From Timema cristinae (taxonomy: Eukaryota > Arthropoda > Insecta > Phasmatodea > Timematidae), in assembly GCA_039000515.1 (NCBI GenBank), contig JBCFYV010000001.1, forward strand, positions 55,661,372-55,725,371: a stretch of DNA of 64,000 bases, given 5' to 3'. The position numbers were made by a program, and so were the translations under genes. A model generated the notes under the pieces. That model did not search any database. It was not told the DNA's origin and saw nothing but the letters and a program-made list of their open reading frames with translations. Below are positions 23,348-34,835 of this stretch, piece by piece (within the stretch, counting starts at the first letter, position 1; each line of letters starts with the position of its first letter).

Positions 23348-24971
23348 ATGAAGTACTTTATTTTATTCTTGGTCGCTGCAATTGTACTGGAAAGATTCAA
23401 GTATATATTTTCCTTTATAAGTAAATATCTTTAAGACAGTCCTTATTTTTCTGTTTTTAAATATATTTATAATTAATAATGTTTTAAAATATACGTTAGA
23501 CAACTTATATAAATTACTTTTTAGTTAAGGACAATTGTACGTAAAACGTGAATAAAGTTTGTAGAATTGCCAATAAAACACAAAATAAATCTCAAGAGCT
23601 ATAATATTCTAGATTTTTTTTTTTAATTTTTAAGAGCAAAATACATGTTAATTTAAATTAAATATTACTTCACGTATAACCAAAATAAAATAGTTATCCA
23701 AGATTATTCTTATTATGATTATTTGAGTTGGTTTCTGCGTTAAAATGTTAATATAGCTATTTGAATGGGCAAAATTCGACTTAAACATAAATTTATACAC
23801 TAGATTATTAATTAAAATATAATTTCCTCTATTGAACTTAATATTATAAAAATAGCACATTTTTAGTTTAGCAGTATTTTAGGGATGTACGGTTTTTTTT
23901 TATCTCTCAAAGCGTCTGGGCTATACTCATTTATATTAGTCTAGTCAGATATGAATGAGGGAATTATAATTTAGAGAATAATTATTTTAATATTTTAAAG
24001 AGACAATGATGAGAATACTAAAATAGTTAACATCTCTTTTATTTACAATTGTAATATGGTTAAGTATTTTCACCAATATCTTTCAGCCTTTTAAAGGATA
24101 TTTCATATTTCTAATATTTTTATAAAATGTATAGAAATTCATTTGTTTTATAATAAGAGTTGCAAGTTCCATAAATTAATAAATACATTTGAACAAGCTT
24201 ATACTCAATTTTTATCAATCTCTCCTCCCAACACCTTAGTTTATATACTAATAATATTTTCTCAATATCCGCATCCACATGGATATAAAATATTCTAATG
24301 TCCATTGTCCATGTCCATTCACTAAGCTAGGCCTATTACGGTTTTCATTTTCATAGCTTTTTTCACATTTTTTATAATAATTTACTGTAGACCTTACCTT
24401 AGTATATAAATATATAATGGTATGTTATTTTGTTTTTAATTACAATCACGTGTGGGGCTGGATTTTATTAATAAGCTGTTTAGATCGTCTTCTAAGTTAT
24501 TTACAACCATCTAACAAAATTCAATTCAATATCTTTAATTTTAGACAATTTAAGTTTCTAAACAGTAATTGCAATTCTTGTAAAGCCATTGTTTAATTTC
24601 TACCTTAATATACATTTATTAATAATTTTTGCTATGGCCCGAAAGTTTAGGTCTCTATTTAACTTTTCAGAGTTATAACGCCAAGTAAGGGAGAATTGAT
24701 TGTGAATGGCCAGCCAGTCTATCTGATATATACTTCTTATTCGATATAAAACAAACATAAATCTGAACTTTATGACCTTAACATCAAAACAAATTACTGC
24801 CATGTACTAATTAACAATCACCAACTTTTCTTGAACCCCCTCCCCCACGCCCTTTTCTCCATACATCAAGAATACCGCTATATCACCAGGTGTCTAATTT
24901 TATAAGTCAGTGACCTTTAAAAGTGAGAGATTGCTTTGCCAAATTGTGTCTGGTGGCCAATTACTTGGGGA

Positions 24972-25002
<31 letters not shown>

Positions 25003-26981
25003 CTACAGGCTCCTCCAACCCACCAAGGCTGTGTCCTCCGAGCGTAGCCACACACGTAAAAAGCGCGCAGAAGGCAATTTAGGAACTGATGAAACCGTGT
25101 CTAAGATTCCTGACGTCAATGGGTAGCTGGAAACCCTCCACACCAACCCCTCCTCGTTACTCTAAGAGGGCTGTAGCCAGGATTCTTTTGCTGGAAATAC
25201 AACTCAAGCTTATTAATGACTCTGAGAAGGTTTTTTACCTGAGTTACCCCTTTTGGGCTATCGGAGGAGGTCGGGCACCTAGCCTTACGGATCTCCCTAA
25301 AAAGGGCTTTCCCGATTGGGGCCGCGTGGAGGTGGACTGACAAGCGTTTTCAGAAGTTACTAGTTACCAGCCGCTTAGTGTGTGGCGAGTATTGTGGGTC
25401 CTTTCTCCTAATCCAGCCCACACAGATGACCTTGACAAAGATTCTACTGCTCTTCGGCAGGAAGCCTCTTGTCCCGTCTGAGTCAGTGCAGTCCCAATGA
25501 GGACAAGGAATTAATCTCAAGCAATTGAGCTTCCAGACTATACCAGCTCCACCCCGCCCCCCTCTACATTTATGACTACAGAGGAAGCAAGAGGTGACAG
25601 AGAAGACTAAGCACAGTTTTATTTTCAAAAAATCACATTATATTAATCAGATAGATCTCTTATGAATGTCCATGCAACAAAATAATGAAAGTTTATAGTT
25701 TGGAGGTGATTTATTTAAAAGATAAAAATAAATGAAAGTTCTAGAAAATCTATACTCGCTAGTTATATTAAAATATTGTTTTAGTTTGAATCCCGAAGTG
25801 TATTCTTATTAAATTATATCTATTTAGAAATTATTAAATATGATCTTAAGTGTAAATTATTTGATTAACTATAGACATGTGTCACAACATATTTACTCCC
25901 AACTAATCTCTATCTTCCTTACCCCCTCAATTTAAACATGTGTCATAAAAGGATATATTTTAATATATGTTTTATCATTAAACGGACTGCTCCTTGCTAA
26001 ATATAATTATATATGGTTCTATTGTTTTTTAAATTAATTAATTTTCTCATTAGAGTTTTAAAATTTGTTTTTCACCTAGAATATACATCATTATAGTATT
26101 AATGATATCTTGATTTATCCACAAATTGCTCATAAAGAGTTCCCTAACATTTAAAGAAATTCTTGGAAAATGTAGTATTCCAATAAAGCGCATCGATGAT
26201 ATAAGGTACCATTTTCCAATATATGGGATAATCTGTGACTTAAAATAAAAGTTTCGACTCTTCTGATTGTAATAGAGTTGGGTTATTCCATCCCCCACCT
26301 AATGAGAGTGAGTTAGGGTGAGATGAAAGTAAACTCACGCCAAGCAAGTATTTTGAAGTTTTAATAAACAAAAAATTATACCAGAAAAATTTTAAAAAAT
26401 GTTATTTAATAAATACCTTTCCCTTAAATTTTCTACACATATTAATCATGAATATAATTTAGGGGTTTGATTAAAAACTTTATAAATATAAGAAAAATCC
26501 TCTAATAACATTCCAGGAAGCACATGACAAGTATTTAAGATCTAGTTTGGATTAAAATATGAAGAAAATAGGACCAAACATTTCTTCTGAACTATGTGTT
26601 TTATATATTGTGCATGTATATTACTATACAAAGGCAACCTCGTTTACCTCTATCCACTTAAAGTTACCTTTAAATCCCCATACTTTTAATAATGCATCAA
26701 TATACATGGTTTTGAACTTAATATACATGGTTTTGAACTTAATATAATCTTAAAAATATTTTTAAGTGAATGAATGAATACAATTCTTTGTTCCGTTTTT
26801 TTTAGGTGGTTTCTGAAGCCAATAACTTTGATTTTGATCCAACAGATCCTAGAAGTTTAATGTATAATACGAAGCAACGGTAATTAACGCAACTAATTTT
26901 GATAAAAGCAGTTTGGCAGCCATTAGTAATGCATCCAGTGCCATAAACGCAACCACAGTTAACAGCACATCAACATCTTAA
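23348..26981 (+). CDS. Candidate small secreted peptide, two exons (possibly broken)
   Basis: Exon 1 opens MKYFILFLVAAIVLERF: one basic residue, then a strongly hydrophobic run, as in a signal peptide. A TATA box lies 80 bp upstream. Exon 2 would start at 26806 after TTTTTTTTAG and, in one frame, gives VVSEANNFDFDPTDPRSLMY and five more residues to a stop at 26881-26883. Joining after codon 12 (donor GTACTG at 23384) gives ...LVAAI-VVSEA-NNFDFD, a plausible cleavage region; the donor GTATAT at 23401 gives another frame. A second frame (26883-26981) is rich in N-glycosylation sites (NAT, NAS, NST) and stops just before AATAAA at 26988. Exon structure and intactness are inferred; the family is unknown. 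Confidence 0.4.
24290..24830 (+). repeat. Diverged duplicated segment A, copy 2
   Basis: Aligned with about 5930-6480 (see copy 1). It lies inside the long intron of the candidate secreted peptide gene. No coding content. Confidence 0.55.
24850..25640. other. GC-richer island of unknown origin, with (TA)n tract
   Basis: A (TA)n run at about 24973-24999 leads into roughly 600 bp of clearly higher GC. Short open frames exist on both strands (for example 25089-25340) but show no motif I recognise. It is absent from the matching position between segments A1 and B1, so it may be a later insertion. Confidence 0.35.
25665..26490 (+). repeat. Diverged duplicated segment B, copy 2
   Basis: Collinear with 7490-8240 (ATGCAACAAAATAAT near 25673 and 7499; GTTGGGTTATTCC; TAATGAGAGTG). 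It lies within the inferred intron of the secreted peptide gene. Confidence 0.7.
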
Positions 26982-26987
26982 GATATG

Positions 26988-27034
26988 AATAAAATTAAAA
27001 TGAATTTAAAGTATAAGATGAAACCGTAAATAAA
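26988..27034 (+). terminator. Candidate polyadenylation signals
   Basis: AATAAA occurs at 26988-26993 and again at 27029-27034, directly after the end of the candidate exon 2. In such AT-rich DNA the hexamer is common, so support is modest. Confidence 0.35.
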
Positions 27035-27039
27035 TAATC

Positions 27040-28150
27040 AATCAGCATCCTAAACAGTGTGTTTGATTCAAGGTTTTCTCTTAATTATCTACCCTCAGTA
27101 AGAAAATTTGTATTTTAATGGAGATGATGGTTATTACCTGATAGTAGCAGGGTGAGGGGAAATAAATCGATTGAATAAACTGACAGTACTTTCAACCTTC
27201 AATATGGAATTTCATTTTTTCATGATGACAACTCTTATTCCGTTTACAAAGAAACTTACTCATCCTATTCACTTAATTTAACTCTATAATCTGTAGTTTT
27301 ATAATTGAATAATATTAATACAACACCAATTGTACATTGGTGATTGGAAAAATGCTCTAAATAACTAAACCAAGATAATGAGTTACCAATTCTTGACATT
27401 GGATAGTAAGAATATTTTAGGTTGATAATTGATATTGATATATATTTTTTGACATAAATGATGCCTATTTAACAACACATGCTAAAATATAAGTGCTCTC
27501 TGAATAAGTTTACAGTATACAAGTCAAATTAAAATTATAGCTAGAATAACAAGAATAAGATTAGTCTATATATAGAATTAAAAAGATTGTTAGCCACATC
27601 TTAATAATTACATGGACTAAATAAATCACTTTGATATTATGCATTATAAATATCAAACTATAAAATTTGGCAAAAATTAGCCAGAAAAAAAATTCACCGA
27701 ACATGTATAATTCTTCTAGCTATTTAACTACGCTAGTTAAAATATGGATGATGAAGGTAGATAGGAGAAATGGACCCACCTTTGAGTGAAGGTTATTAAA
27801 CTATTTAGAAAAATCCATCCTCACTACAACTGACCAAGATTCCACTCTAGGGAATGTTATCATAAACCCCATACAGACAGTTTTAGCCGTACCAGTAAAA
27901 TAGTTTCATTTTAATTTCGAATAACATATGCACATACATACATATAAACAAAAAAAACAATCAAAAACATGCCATTGCAATAAACACTATTTAGTGTTAA
28001 TTAGTTCATAGAACGTCAATAGTGTACTCATAATGCTGGTATCAAGATTAATTAACGTTCATGTAATGTAAAGAAACTAGTGTGTGATTAGGGTTATTAT
28101 AGTTGTTACAGTTGTAGCAGCTTCTAAATACAATATTCTTTAAATTGAAT
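27040..28150. other. AT-rich spacer, no gene seen
   Basis: No open frame or repeat family is supported. Confidence 0.5.
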
Positions 28151-28151
28151 A

Positions 28152-28238
28152 ATGACACCTGGACACGGGAATCGAGCTTGGACCCTTTGGCATAGTCATC
28201 TAATTCTCTAACCACTGAGCCATTGTCCCGTGCCCAGG
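28152..28238 (-). mobile_element. tRNA-like sequence (SINE head), inverted partner 1
   Basis: The complement gives GGCTCAGTGGTTAGAGAATT (A-box-like) and, after an anticodon-arm-sized gap, GCTCGATTCCCGTG (B-box-like). It is not a clean tRNA fold. The common SINE tail is not seen beside it. Confidence 0.5.
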
Positions 28239-28337
28239 GTCATTCTTCACTCATATATTTGTAGACGACGATTTTTATACCTCCTTCACAGAATCTGGCT
28301 TAAAAATATGAGTGAAGAATGGCTTAGAGCACGGGAC
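28225..28337. repeat. Inverted repeat joining two tRNA-like sequences
   Basis: Arms 28225-28256 and 28306-28337 are complementary over 16 bp (CATTCTTCACTCATAT) and a further 9 bp (GTCCCGTGC), with a 7-bp unpaired part between them and a 49-bp loop. Confidence 0.8.
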
Positions 28338-28339
28338 TA

Positions 28340-28415
28340 TTCTTGGCTTACTCAATGGTTAGATCATTGGCGTACTAAGCCAGAGGTCCGGTTTCAATTC
28401 CGGTCTCCACGACTA
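28340..28415 (+). mobile_element. tRNA-like sequence (SINE head), inverted partner 2
   Basis: GGCTTACTCAATGGTTAGAT, then GGTCCGGTTTCAATTCCGGT, spaced as A and B boxes of a tRNA gene. The acceptor stem does not pair well, so a tRNA-derived repeat is more likely than a functional tRNA. Confidence 0.5.
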
Positions 28416-28544
28416 ATTTTACAACTTAAAGAATGTAATGACTAACGCAAAACACAGAAAGAATATAAGGACTTAGAGAGACCAGATAATGGTTGTGAAA
28501 CTGAGTCACTTGATCCAGGTGACCAAAACATTAATCCTTACAAG

Positions 28545-29000
28545 TTAAAAAAGTAGATAAAGAAGTTTGATAAGAAAAATGAAGTTAAATTTAGTCATAA
28601 TGTGATCATCTTGAATAGTACTACCGCCATTAAGGTCCCTTGTGAGATTTCTTAATAAAAGTGTAGGCAGAAAGGTGTCTTCTCTTGGTATTGATAACGT
28701 GGCTGAAACGTGACGTAACCAGGAATGGTAGGGGCGAGAAAATGGGGGGGGGGGATATGACACCTCAACTAGAAGGCCCGAGGCTGATCTAGAATATTTC
28801 AGCAATCGGGATGTCCGTGGCGCGGCACCTCATCACAAAGCTCCATGCTGTCTAAGAATACGTGAAAACTGATTGCGACTGGACCCATTCACGTCAAACC
28901 GACACTAGAGTCACCCGAGGTGTGCCGCGTGATCAGATGTTGGTAAGTTGAAGGGCGGGACTAATATTTTGGATTAGTAAAGATTATTCAGTCAAAGGTG
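28545..29000. other. GC-richer block, unrecognised
   Basis: Contains a run of ten G near 28744 and moderate GC to about 28970. No coding motif is recognised on either strand. Confidence 0.35.
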
Positions 29001-32000
29001 AATATATTATAAAGGAATTGCGTTTAATTGTGTTTTACTAAGGACAAGCTTGTAACATAAACTACAGTATAAAAAACTAGTATGACTAAATAAAGAAAAA
29101 AAAATTGTTAAGTGTAATTAAATAATAATATTGAAAAGCATAAAATACATTTTAAAACCAAATAAAATAACTGAGGTTAGTGAATTTCACTGGTTTAACT
29201 GATAAATTCTTATTTACCACGGCAAACTACCGTTAATAATATCCAATCAATTTCTAACGCACATTATACAAATCCTTCAGAATATCCAGACTCTATTGGG
29301 TGCCACACCATATTAACCTTCTTGAATGTACACAAAATATATTTTTGTATGCCATGCCTTACTATCGGTACCTAATATCCATACAATATTATTTTGCGTA
29401 TCACGTCTTACAGTCTTATAATATACCGAGCAGTATTTTTATTACTTGGAGTATTTACCATATTTTTTGGCTTTAGGAAGAATACTATTCCCCTCCCTGC
29501 CCCCCACCCGCATTTTACCACCAATTCGGTCGATTCATTATAACCACAACTGTATTAGATTAATCAAAGCAGAACCTAGAGGAAATGTTCTAAATTTTCA
29601 TGTAGGATTAGGAGGGAATAATAGGAACCATTAAAGAAAAAACTATCCAAGGATTAGACTTCTTATATATCCGTATTAGATAAACAAGTCTACCGAGAGA
29701 GTTATGCCGTGGTGTAGACCATGTTACAAACAAAATGAGTGCAACCAAACCATTAGGGTATGGAACTAAAAGGTATAAATTAGGGGAAATTTATCGGAAT
29801 TTGATACAAGGGTGATTGGGAAACAATTCAGGAAAAAATATTTCTAGGTACACCCAATCGGGCGTTGAAACTCAATTTTCGTCGTCATGTGTAGCACAGA
29901 TTGATATGAGTGTAAAGTGTTAGATCATGCAACCAAATGCTCCTTATGATACCTCGCTCAAACATGCATCCCCTCATACACCCCTTTGAACACTATCAAC
30001 CCTCTTCTCGCTCCTCGCGAATGATCCCCAACCAGTCTACTGTACAGTCCTATAAATTTCATGACAAGATTCCCTCCTCGAGCGACGATAATAAAAACCA
30101 CTTTCAGTAATCTTAGGGACTTTGGGGTACAGTAGATCTATATAACTACCTTCCCTACACACACGCTGCACAAACCCACATCCACACACACAACACACAC
30201 TAACACACACACACACCATACATTGCGCTTTCCCTAGTTTTATGGCTCTTCAAATAACGCCAACCCCTTCTGTCTCCTCGCTTAATGGAGCGCTTCAGCT
30301 GATAAGATTCATTTTATTATTTAATTCTACTAAATATTAATTTAAAACTGATTTTAAAAATAGACAACGCACATTGGTACAGTAAATACTGATGATAATA
30401 TGACCTAAAAATATAACACACCCTATTTAAGGTAAGCGTATATAATTGATATTAAATATTTTCTTAATAAACTCAATTATAACTACAATATTTAATCGAT
30501 TCATTTTGTTTGACTATAAAATTCATTTACTTATAAGTAACAATAAGTTTTTAAAAATCATGAGTAGTAAATAATCATTAACTCCAATAAAAATAAAATC
30601 ATTTCAAGAATCGTCGGAAATTACTTAGGGCTTTACTAAGAGTGCATTTATAATAGGTGAAAAACATTTTAGCATTTAATTTGACTAAATCTTGATTTAA
30701 AATGTAACTTACATATGATGACTCTCATTATTAAAGTATAAAATATTGTTTTTAAAACAACTTTAGAATATAGCATTGCAATTTTACAATGAATAACATA
30801 TATTATAGATTTTTTATTTCCTTTTAAAAACTAAATTCTAAGTATTTCAATTCGTTTAATCCTTTTGGTTGATTTTCCTTATGTTAACACTACCATAAAC
30901 ACCTCATTATTTATTATTTTATTTTAATTAACATAGCTTTCAAATATATATTTTAAACTCCCCTTATGTAATAAATGTATAATTTAAGCAAACACCCTCT
31001 TGCATCTTCTTTGTTGGTAAGATCAGTCCAAAGAGGCTATTAACAAAGTTATCTAATGGGGTAGAGTTAGAAAGTCCTGTAGCATTTGGCTACATTAAAT
31101 AAGATACGAGTCGGGGTGAAATAACCAACTTACCCCATTTCACCATCCCGGCGCCTCTTGACAACAGTTCGACGAGACAACGAGAAAACAACCAGGCATA
31201 ACCACGCCGAGTGATGGACTGACCGACCCACCTAGGTTCAAACGGCGCCCACTAGAGTTCACTATAAATAGAAACTTTCCTAAGAACTTAAGCAGGGACG
31301 AGATGCCTGTTCTAATCTAGCCCAGAACATCCCAGTTCTTGGAGTTGTGATATCGAAGCCAAGTTGGTCATGCATATTCCCCTTTTTGTGATCCTAATGT
31401 GTTCCCCCAGCTTGATCCTCTCATTCCATGTTTATATAGGTATTCAAGCATATATAACGCCGATATGGCAACATGTCAGGCACTATTGCACTTGGCTTTA
31501 GAATGAGAATTACGTAGCCGTCACAACAAATATTTAAAATGCAAGAACGAATTTATTTTCGGCTTATTTATATATTTTTATAACCTTTTCTAAATTCACT
31601 CTTCGGCCTTTTATAAATTAATTTTTTATTGATATATTAATAGTCATTGGGGTCAAGAAAAAAGTTTGAAATTACTCAAAGATAATGATATTGAGACATT
31701 TGTTTTTTTCTTTGAGATCAATATATATCTATTTTTTTGTATATTACCTTTTGACTTAATAAATAAACGAAAGAAATCATTGCAATAATGTCTAACTTTG
31801 TGGTTTGTTAGTGAAGATTTCTTTAATAATTTTTCAATTTCACTTTATTACTTTTTAATTTTTGTGTTCACAATAATGGGAAAGTTTATCTTGTTGTTTG
31901 AAATTACTCTTGGTGTAGTCTAGTCTTTTCATTATATTATTTATTTTAATTGAAGAGGTTTTCTTGTCAAATGGGAATATGATTTGAAGTCTTTGTAATG

Positions 32001-32325
32001 ACTGATGATAGAAGTCTTGAGTACTCACTTTTTTAAATAATTGTTTGTTTACATATATGCGTATGGTGGAGATAGATATAAATTTGTAAATAGTTTTTTT
32101 TACTCGGGGCTATTTAACGTAACTTAACAAGCAAGCTCCTTGTGGAAAGTGATGTTTAAAATAATGTTATTCATTTTCTCTAGCAAATTTTTAAATGCAG
32201 TTTTATATTTAACGTTAATATTGTCTTTATATTAACCTTTCATATACATTATTAATATTATATATTTATACACTCTACGACTATCGTAATAATATTTTTA
32301 CATCAAATATGGTTCTACCTTTTGA
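29001..32325. other. Mostly AT-rich spacer with minor features
   Basis: An imperfect (CA)n tract lies at about 30157-30216. A GC-richer stretch at 31060-31260 is followed by TATAAATAG at about 31264, but no open frame follows it. No gene called. Confidence 0.45.
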
Positions 32326-32327
32326 AA

Positions 32328-32697
32328 TACATACATACATACATACATGCATAGATACATACATACATACATACATACATACATACATACATACATACAT
32401 ACATACATACATACATACATACATACATACGTACGTACGTACGTACGTACGTACATACATACATACATACATACATACATACATAAATACATACATACAT
32501 ACGTACATACATACATACGTACATACTACATACGTACATACCTACATACGTACATACATACATACATACATATATACATACATACATACATACATACATA
32601 CATACATACATACATACATACATACATAAATACATACATACATACATACATATATACATACATACATACATATATACATACATACATACATACATAA
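32328..32697. repeat. (TACA)n tetranucleotide microsatellite, about 370 bp
   Basis: Long tracts of TACA interrupted by a short TACG/GTAC block at about 32427-32454 and scattered variants. All frames are open for long stretches on both strands because the repeat lacks stop codons; the resulting Tyr/His/Ile/Thr or Met/Tyr/Val/Cys peptides are artefacts. Confidence 0.98.
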
Positions 32698-32699
32698 TA

Positions 32700-34585
32700 C
32701 ATATATTTAATTATATTTTCTATGAATAAATATCAAAAAAGGTATTTGGGTTTTTTCTTAATGTTAGGAATTGTGAGCATATACCTTTAGGATATTTGTT
32801 CGTTTACTTACGTGTTTATTCATCCTTTATTCTTTTCGTTAACTTATATTCTTTTGAGGACGACCGTCTATTAATCATTCCCGCAATCAGATGAGTTGCG
32901 TGCTCTGAGTTTCAGGTGTCTGTACTCAGACAATTGAAACAATTACTCAAGCGACTCAGTCTGCTTGTGTTATTTAAAAAAATCTATTTGAGCATTTTAT
33001 TTTGATTTAGTTACGTAAAGGAGGTTTCAGTCCAAATACGAGGACTGCGTGAGCATTCGCTTAAGGAAAAGATAGGAAACAATTTTCATGTAAAAGCTAT
33101 TCTCACCTCACCTGACTTGATTCTGACTTTAATTTTCGATACCAACCGTAAAGGTATTTTTTTCTTCAGATGATGATCAACAATTTATGAGAGTCATTAG
33201 TTTTAACTCTGGAAAGATCGATCAAATGTTGTGGTGCGAGCAATTCGGAGACCAGTACAAGTTCAGTATCAAAGCCAGTACATTACAAGCATCTGCAGAC
33301 GTCATAATATTATATATACTAGCTCAAACAGAGAAGTTGTGGAGTGAGAAGGTTGTTATAGGTAATGGGACTAGGGGGTGGGGGCGTAATAGCAGCTCCT
33401 GAACCTAAGGGCTCCTCAGCTCTTCATGTGAAATTTTTTCAAGATAAAATATTGATTCATATATTAGGACTTTAGTCTGAATAAATAAATAATTTCAATT
33501 TAGATGTTTGTCGTTTCTAGTTTTAGCAAAACTAAATTCTATTACATTCTGAGTAAAATATGATTTTTGAGTTGGAATAAGAGAATTTGGCTAGTCTTGG
33601 TTTAATATGTCGCATTCTTATTGTATATTTTTGAGCCATTCTTTGTCCAATCTTCAGTTAAATAAACCACAGTTAATCTCACCCCTTTTGTCAACCTGCC
33701 TAGAAGTATGAAAATAAATGTATTTTTTAAAATAATTTTGCAAGTATTTATGACCCACATCAGTGGCCACATGATCTAAGGTGGTGTCGGCAACCTATGT
33801 GATCCCCAATCGAGTGATAAACTCTACAAATATCCCGTGAGCACTCATTGTTTTACCTCTATATTTTTACTTATTTTGAGTCTGTGATGGACGTGAGTTA
33901 TTATTGATTCCAAACCAACTTTAACTCTGGGAGGGCCGTTATGCTGTCAAATGTACAATTAAAGGTTGTAAATAAAGCAAATTATGTTTTGTTTTACCAA
34001 ACCATTTGTATTTTTATAACATATGTTTTTTGATATATCAAATCATGCTCTGTAAATATACATATGTATTATTCAATTTGATCTTATATAGTAAAAATTT
34101 TAAGTAAAACAAGTATGACCAAAACTTATTTTTATTTTACATCCACGATAGCAACATTATTGAGGTTACTATCAATGTAAGTAAAGTAGTATATTTATAC
34201 ATTTTCCCCTCTGAATTTGGTCCCTTTTGTAATATTATAAGCGCTATACATGCGTTTTATTTATAGGGTTTCAACCCTTATTCGTGCGTAAAAGTCATGG
34301 TGACGTCAACTCATACAAAACCACCCCTATCAAAATATATGACTATTGACATTTTAATGTAGTGCGCGATGGTGTAGAGGGTTATGGGGTGCGAGGAGTT
34401 TTATAAGGTCGGGTATATTTTCTAGATGTGGTAATATTTTATTTTAGTGCATTAGACTGTCAGATTATAGTTTTAGAACCTCTTTGATGTGTAAGCTTTG
34501 TGGAATGGTTTAGGTATTGAAGTAAAAATATACATAGTATTTACTGACATATATAGGTCCTTCCAAAACGTTTTTAACATCGGGT
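32700..34585. other. Spacer, no gene supported
   Basis: The open frame at 33187-33402 has no motif. A string at about 33768-33785 (GGCCACATGATCTAAGG) resembles the 5' part of a SINE-D head. Confidence 0.45.
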
Positions 34586-34589
34586 CACA

Positions 34590-34835
34590 CGCATCGGTGT
34601 ACGAATGATCTTAGCCATCACTCTTCGCGATAAACTGGACTGCTAACGTTGAAGAAGTTGGAGTTTGAATCCGAGTTGGTTGTAATGAGAGTGGTTTCTA
34701 TTAAATGGTTTTTGACTCTCCCTCCATGTAAATGAGGGTGCACTTCCAATTAAAAACCATCCTAATACCTAGCACATTATCTTAGTTAGTGCTTAGGCGT
34801 AGAGCACAAATAGGTGGTAGGAAGTCCTGCTAGAA
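34590..34835 (+). mobile_element. SINE-D, diverged copy
   Basis: Head remnant with GGAGTTTGAATCCGAGTTGG; B/D body (GAGAGTGGTTTCTATTAAAT, then CTCTCCCTCCATGTAAATGA); degraded tail ATAGGTGGTAGGAAGTCCTG at its 3' end. Confidence 0.7.

Noticed and set aside
31264..31272. TATAAATAG as a promoter
   Set aside because: No open frame, initiator or downstream gene is visible; TATA-like strings are frequent in this AT-rich DNA.
32281..32697. Long open frames of Tyr-Ile-His-Thr and Met-Tyr-Val-Cys type on both strands
   Set aside because: They are the direct result of a (TACA)n microsatellite without stop codons; no start context, no flanking coding sequence.
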